From contig NC_092571.1 in the NCBI RefSeq assembly GCF_037975245.1, forward strand, positions 19,430,917 to 19,494,916: a stretch of DNA of 64,000 bases, written 5' to 3'. This document shows positions 59,801 through 64,000 of the stretch, piece by piece. Origin of the DNA: Apostichopus japonicus. Its lineage: Eukaryota; Echinodermata; Holothuroidea; Aspidochirotida; Stichopodidae. The notes below the pieces were generated by a model. That model had not been told where the DNA came from, did no database searches, and saw only the letters and a program-made list of their open reading frames with translations. Every line of letters begins with the position of its first letter. Within the stretch, counting starts at the first letter, position 1. A program made the translations under genes and the position numbers.

Positions 59801-62800
59801 ATTGTACCATCAGTAGTGGAATGAAAGGTAGTTGCTGCTGTAGATGACTCTGTAACAGTACTTTCTGTTGCAGTGGAATGTTCCTGAGTGGTTACTTCTG
59901 AACTTGCTGAAATCCCAGTAGAAAACACATCACTAGTTATAACCTCTGATGTTGATTCAGGTGTTTTTTCTTCCAAAGTTACTATAGTTGTTGTTGGTAT
60001 GGTTGATGCATCTGTCTCTATTTCAACTTTGGTGGAACTTCCTTCACTTGTTGATGAAATGAGAATACCTTGTTCAGTACTTTCTGCAGAAGAGGATGGT
60101 GTCTCAGTGGTGATGATTCTTTTCATACTCGAGGCAACCTCCTGACTTATGTTTGTAAAAGGAGATAATGTACCATCAGTAGTGGAATGAAAGGTAGTTG
60201 CTGCTGTAGATGACTCTGTAACAGTACTTTCTGTTGCAGTGGAATGTTCCTGAGTGGTTACTTCTGAACTTGCTGAAATCCCAGTAGAAAACACATCACT
60301 AGTTATAACCTCTGATGTTGATTCAGTTGTTTTCTCTTCCAAAGTTACTATAGTTGTTGTTGGATTGGTTGATGCATCTGTCTCTATTTCAACTTTGGTG
60401 GAACTTCCTTCACTTGTTGATGAAATGAGAATACCTTGTTCAGTACTTTCTGCAGAATAGGATGGTGTCTCAGTGGTGATGATTCTTTTCATACTGGAGG
60501 CAACCTCTTGACTTATGTTTGTAAAAGGAGATATTGTACCATCAGTAGTGGAATGAAAGGTAGTTGCTGCTGTAGATGACTCTGTAACAGTACTTTCTGT
60601 TGCAGTGGAATGTTCCTGAGTGGTTACTTCTGAACTTGCTGAAATCCCAGTAGAAAACACATCACTAGTTATAACCTCTGATGTTGATTCAGTTGTTTTT
60701 TCTTCCAAAGTTACTATAGTTGTTGTTGGATTGGTTGATGCATCTGTCTCTATTTCAACTTTGGTGGAACTTCCTTCACTTGTTGATGAAATGAGAATAC
60801 CTTCTTCAGTGCTTTCTGCAGAAGAGGATGGTGTCTCAGTGGTGATGATTCTTTTCATACTGGAGGCAACCTCTTGACTTATGTTTGTGAAAGGAGATAT
60901 TGTACCATCAGTAGTGGAATGAAAGGTAGTTGCTGCTGTAGATGACTCTGTAACAGTACTTTCTGTTGCAGTGGAATGTTCCTGAGTGGTTACTTCTGAA
61001 CTTGCTGAAATCCCAGTAGAAAACACATCACTAGTTATAACCTCTGATGTTGATTCAGTTGTTTTTTCTTCCAAAGTTACTATAGTTGTTGTTGGATTGG
61101 TTGATGCATCTGTCTCTCTTTCAACTTTGGTGGAACTTCCTTCACTTGTTGATGAAATGAGAATACGTTGTTCAGTACTTTCTGCAGAAGAGGATGGTGT
61201 CTCAGTGGTGATGATTCCTTTGGTACTGGAGGCAACCTCCTGACTTATGTTTGTAAAAGGAGATATTGTACCATCAGTAGTGGAATGAAAGGTAGTAGCT
61301 GCTGTAGATGACTCTGTAACAGTACTTTCTGTTGCAGTGGAATGTTCCTGAGTGGTTACTTCTGAACTTGCTGAAATCCCAGTAGAAAACACATCACTAG
61401 TTATAACCTCTGATGTTGATTCAGGTGTTTTTTCTTCCAAAGTTACTATAGTTGTTGTTGGTATGGTTGATGCATCTGTCTCTATTTCAACTTTGGTGAA
61501 ACTTCCTTCACTTGTTGATAAAATGAGAATACCTTGTTCAGTACTTTCTGCAGAAGAGGATGGTGTCTCAGTGGTGATGATTCTTTTCATACTCGAGGCA
61601 ACCTCCTGACTTATATTTGTAAAAGGAGATATTGTACCATCAGTAGTGGAATGAAAGGTAGTTGCTGCTGTAGATGACTCTGTAACAGTACTTTCTGTTG
61701 CAGTGGAATGTTCCTGAGTGGTTACTTCTGAACTTGCTGAAATCCCAGTAGAAAACACATCACTAGTTATAACCTCTGATGTTGATTCAGTTGTTTTCTC
61801 TTCCAAAGTTACTATAGTTGTTGTTGGATTGGTTGATGCATCTGTCTCTATTTCAACTTTGGTGGAACTTCCTTCACTTGTTGATGAAATGAGAATACCT
61901 TGTTCAGTACTTTCTGCAGAAGAGGATGGTGTCTCAGTGGTGATGATTCCTTTGGTACTGGAAGCAACCTCCTGACTTATGTTTGTAAAAGGAGATATTG
62001 TACCATCAGTAGTGGAATGAAAGGTAGTAGCTGCTGTAGATGACTCTGTAACAGTACTTTCTGTTGCAGTGGAATGTTCCTGAGTGGTTACTTCTGAACT
62101 TGCTGAAATCCCAGTAGAAAACACATCACTAGTTATAACCTCTGATTTTGATTCAGTTGTTTTTTCTTCCAAAGTTACTATAGTTGTTGTTGGATTGGTT
62201 GATGCATCTGTCTCTATTTCAACTTTGGTGGAACTTCCTTCACTTGTTGATGAAATGAGAATACCTTGTTCAGTACTTTCTGCAGAAGAGGATGGTGTCT
62301 CAGTGGTGATGATTCCTTTGGTACTGGAGGCAACCTCCTGACTTATGTTTGTAAAAGGAGATATTGTACCATCAGTAGTGGAATGAAAGGTAGTAGCTGC
62401 TGTAGATGACTCTGTAACAGTACTTTCTGTTGCAGTGGAATGTTCCTGAGTGGTTACTTCTGAACTTGCTGAAATCCCAGTAGAAAACACATCACTAGTT
62501 ATAACCTCTGATTTTGATTCAGTTGTTTTTTCTTCCAAAGTAACTGCAGTTGTTGTTGGTATGGTTGATGCATCTGTCTCTATTTCAACTTTGGTGGAAC
62601 TTCCTTCACTTGTTGATGAAATGAGAATACCTTGTTCAGTACTTTCTGCAGAAGAGGATGGTGTCTCAGTGGTGATGATTCTTTTCATACTGGAGGCAAC
62701 CTCTTGACTTATGTTTGTAAAAGGAGATATTGTACCATCAGTAGTGGAATGAAAGGTAGTAGCTGCTGTAGATGACTCTGTAACAGTACTTTCTGTTGCA

Positions 62801-64000
62801 GTGGAATGTTCCTGAGTGGTTACTTCTGAACTTGCTGAAATCCCAGTAGAAAACACATCACTAGTTATAACCTCTGATGTTGATTCAGTTGTTTTTTCTT
62901 CCAAAGTTACTATAGTTGTTGTTGGATTGGTTGATACATCTGTCTCTATTTCAACTTTGGTGGAACTTCCTTCACTTGTTGATGAAATGAGAATACCTTG
63001 TTCAGTACTTTCTGCAGAAGAGGATGGTGTCTCAGTGGTGATGATTCCTTTGGTACTGGAGGCAACCTCCTGACTTATGTTTGTAAAAGGAGATATTGTA
63101 CCATCAGTAGTGGAATGAAAGGTAGTAGCTGCTGTAGATGACTCTGTAACAGTACTTTCTGTTGCAGTGGAATGTTCCTGAGTGGTTACTTCTGAACTTG
63201 CTGAAATCCCAGTAGAAAACACATCACTAGTTATAACCTCTGATGTTGATTCAGTTGTTTTTTCTTCCAAAGTTACTAAAGTTGTTGTTGGATTAATTGA
63301 TGCATCTGTCTCTATTTCAACTTTGGTGGAACTTCCTTCACTTGTTGATGAAATGAGAATACCTTGTTCAGTACTTTCTGCAGAAGAGGATGGTGTCTCA
63401 GTGGTGATGATTCTTTTCATACTGGAGGCAACCTCCTGACTTATGTTTGTAAAAGGAGATATTGTACCATCAGTAGTGGAATGAAAGGAAGTAGCTGCTG
63501 TAGATGACTCTGTAACAGTACTTTCTGTTGCAGTGGAATGTTCCTGAGTGGTTACTTCTGAACTTGCTGAAATCCCAGTAGAAAACACATCACTAGTTAT
63601 AACCTCTGATGTTGATTCAGTTGTTTTTTCTTCCAAAGTTTCTAAAGTTGTTGTTGGTTTGGTTGATGCATCTGTCTCTATTTCAACTTTGGTGGAATTT
63701 CCTTCACTTGTTGATGAAATGAGAGTACCTTGTTCAGTACTTTCTGCAGAAGAGGATGGTGTCTCAGTGGTGATGATTCCTTTGGTACTGGAGGCAACCT
63801 CCTGACTTATGTTTGTAAAAGGAGATATTGTACCATCAGTAGTGGAATGAAAGGTAGTAGCTGCTGTAGATGACTCTGTAACAGTACTTTCTGTTGCAGT
63901 GGAATGTTCCTGAGTGGTTACTTCTGAACTTGCTGAAATCCCAGTAGAAAACACATCACTAGTTATAACCTCTGATGTTGATTCAGTTGTTTTTTCTTCC
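47886..64000 (-). CDS. Transmembrane mucin: giant Ser/Thr-rich repeat exon (5' end beyond window)
   Basis: A single open frame runs from the window edge to the donor at 47886/47885 (ACAG followed by GTTAGA, phase 1); without splicing the frame would stop two codons later. It encodes 44 copies of a 122-residue (366-bp) repeat without one stop or frameshift. The unit starts DVFSTGISASSEVTTQEHST, contains SPFTNISQEVASS (an NIS sequon in nearly every copy) and ends near VTLEEKTTESTSEVITS. Nearly half of the residues are Ser or Thr, Glu is common, Pro is sparse, and there is no Cys or Trp, as expected of an O-glycosylated extracellular mucin stalk. Two versions alternate (SSTKG and SSMKR). The unit nearest the donor is the most diverged. 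The start codon, signal peptide and any 5' domains lie outside the window. The product is called mucin by composition and by the EGF-SEA-EGF-TM exons that follow; orthology is not established. Confidence 0.9.

Noticed and set aside
48176-63805. Plus-strand open frames of 68-85 codons recurring every 366 bp
   Set aside because: They are the antisense shadow of the mucin repeat. Each ends at the same place in the unit, and there is no start, splice or domain support.

Overview
This is animal (metazoan) genomic DNA. It is AT-rich and intron-rich, with GT-AG splice sites, phase 1-1 extracellular domain exons (sushi, EGF, FNIII), many non-autonomous DNA transposons, CR1/L2-like and DIRS-like retroelement remnants and abundant mini/microsatellites. 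Domain content and repeat style suggest a marine invertebrate, possibly a deuterostome such as an echinoderm. That is an inference, and no base in the window proves the taxon.

Layout. About 1-16.6 kb holds no complete recognisable gene; it contains nested MITEs (3.06-5.36 kb and 7.98-9.31 kb), a cluster of 14-bp palindromic motifs (13.86-14.66 kb) and a decayed DIRS-like retroelement (14.66-15.93 kb). From 16.68 to 29.78 kb on the + strand I assemble a small type I membrane protein gene: a signal-peptide exon, one fibronectin type III exon, and two alternative last exons that each encode a different transmembrane segment and tail. A decayed copy of the FNIII exon lies about 0.3 kb upstream of the real one. 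The intron between the two alternative last exons holds a 47-unit array of a ~50-bp repeat rich in CRE-like TGACGTCA sites, split by a 2.93-kb transposon. From 30 to 38 kb there is a LINE 3' end, a G-rich minisatellite, three hAT-like MITEs, a tRNA-derived SINE and a 162-bp tandem repeat.

From 38.26 kb to the window end, on the - strand, lies the 3' part of a giant transmembrane mucin gene. One uninterrupted exon of more than 16.1 kb encodes 44 copies of a 122-residue Ser/Thr-rich repeat and runs off the window. It is followed by seven smaller exons that join in frame: sushi-like, EGF-like, SEA (two exons), EGF-like, transmembrane plus proximal tail, and distal tail. The PTS-EGF-SEA-EGF-TM order matches that of vertebrate MUC3/12/17-type membrane mucins, with an added sushi-like domain.

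The two genes converge tail to tail and both encode cell-surface proteins. Nothing in the sequence shows that they act together. Exon joins were deduced by eye from splice consensus and codon phase and have not been checked against transcripts.
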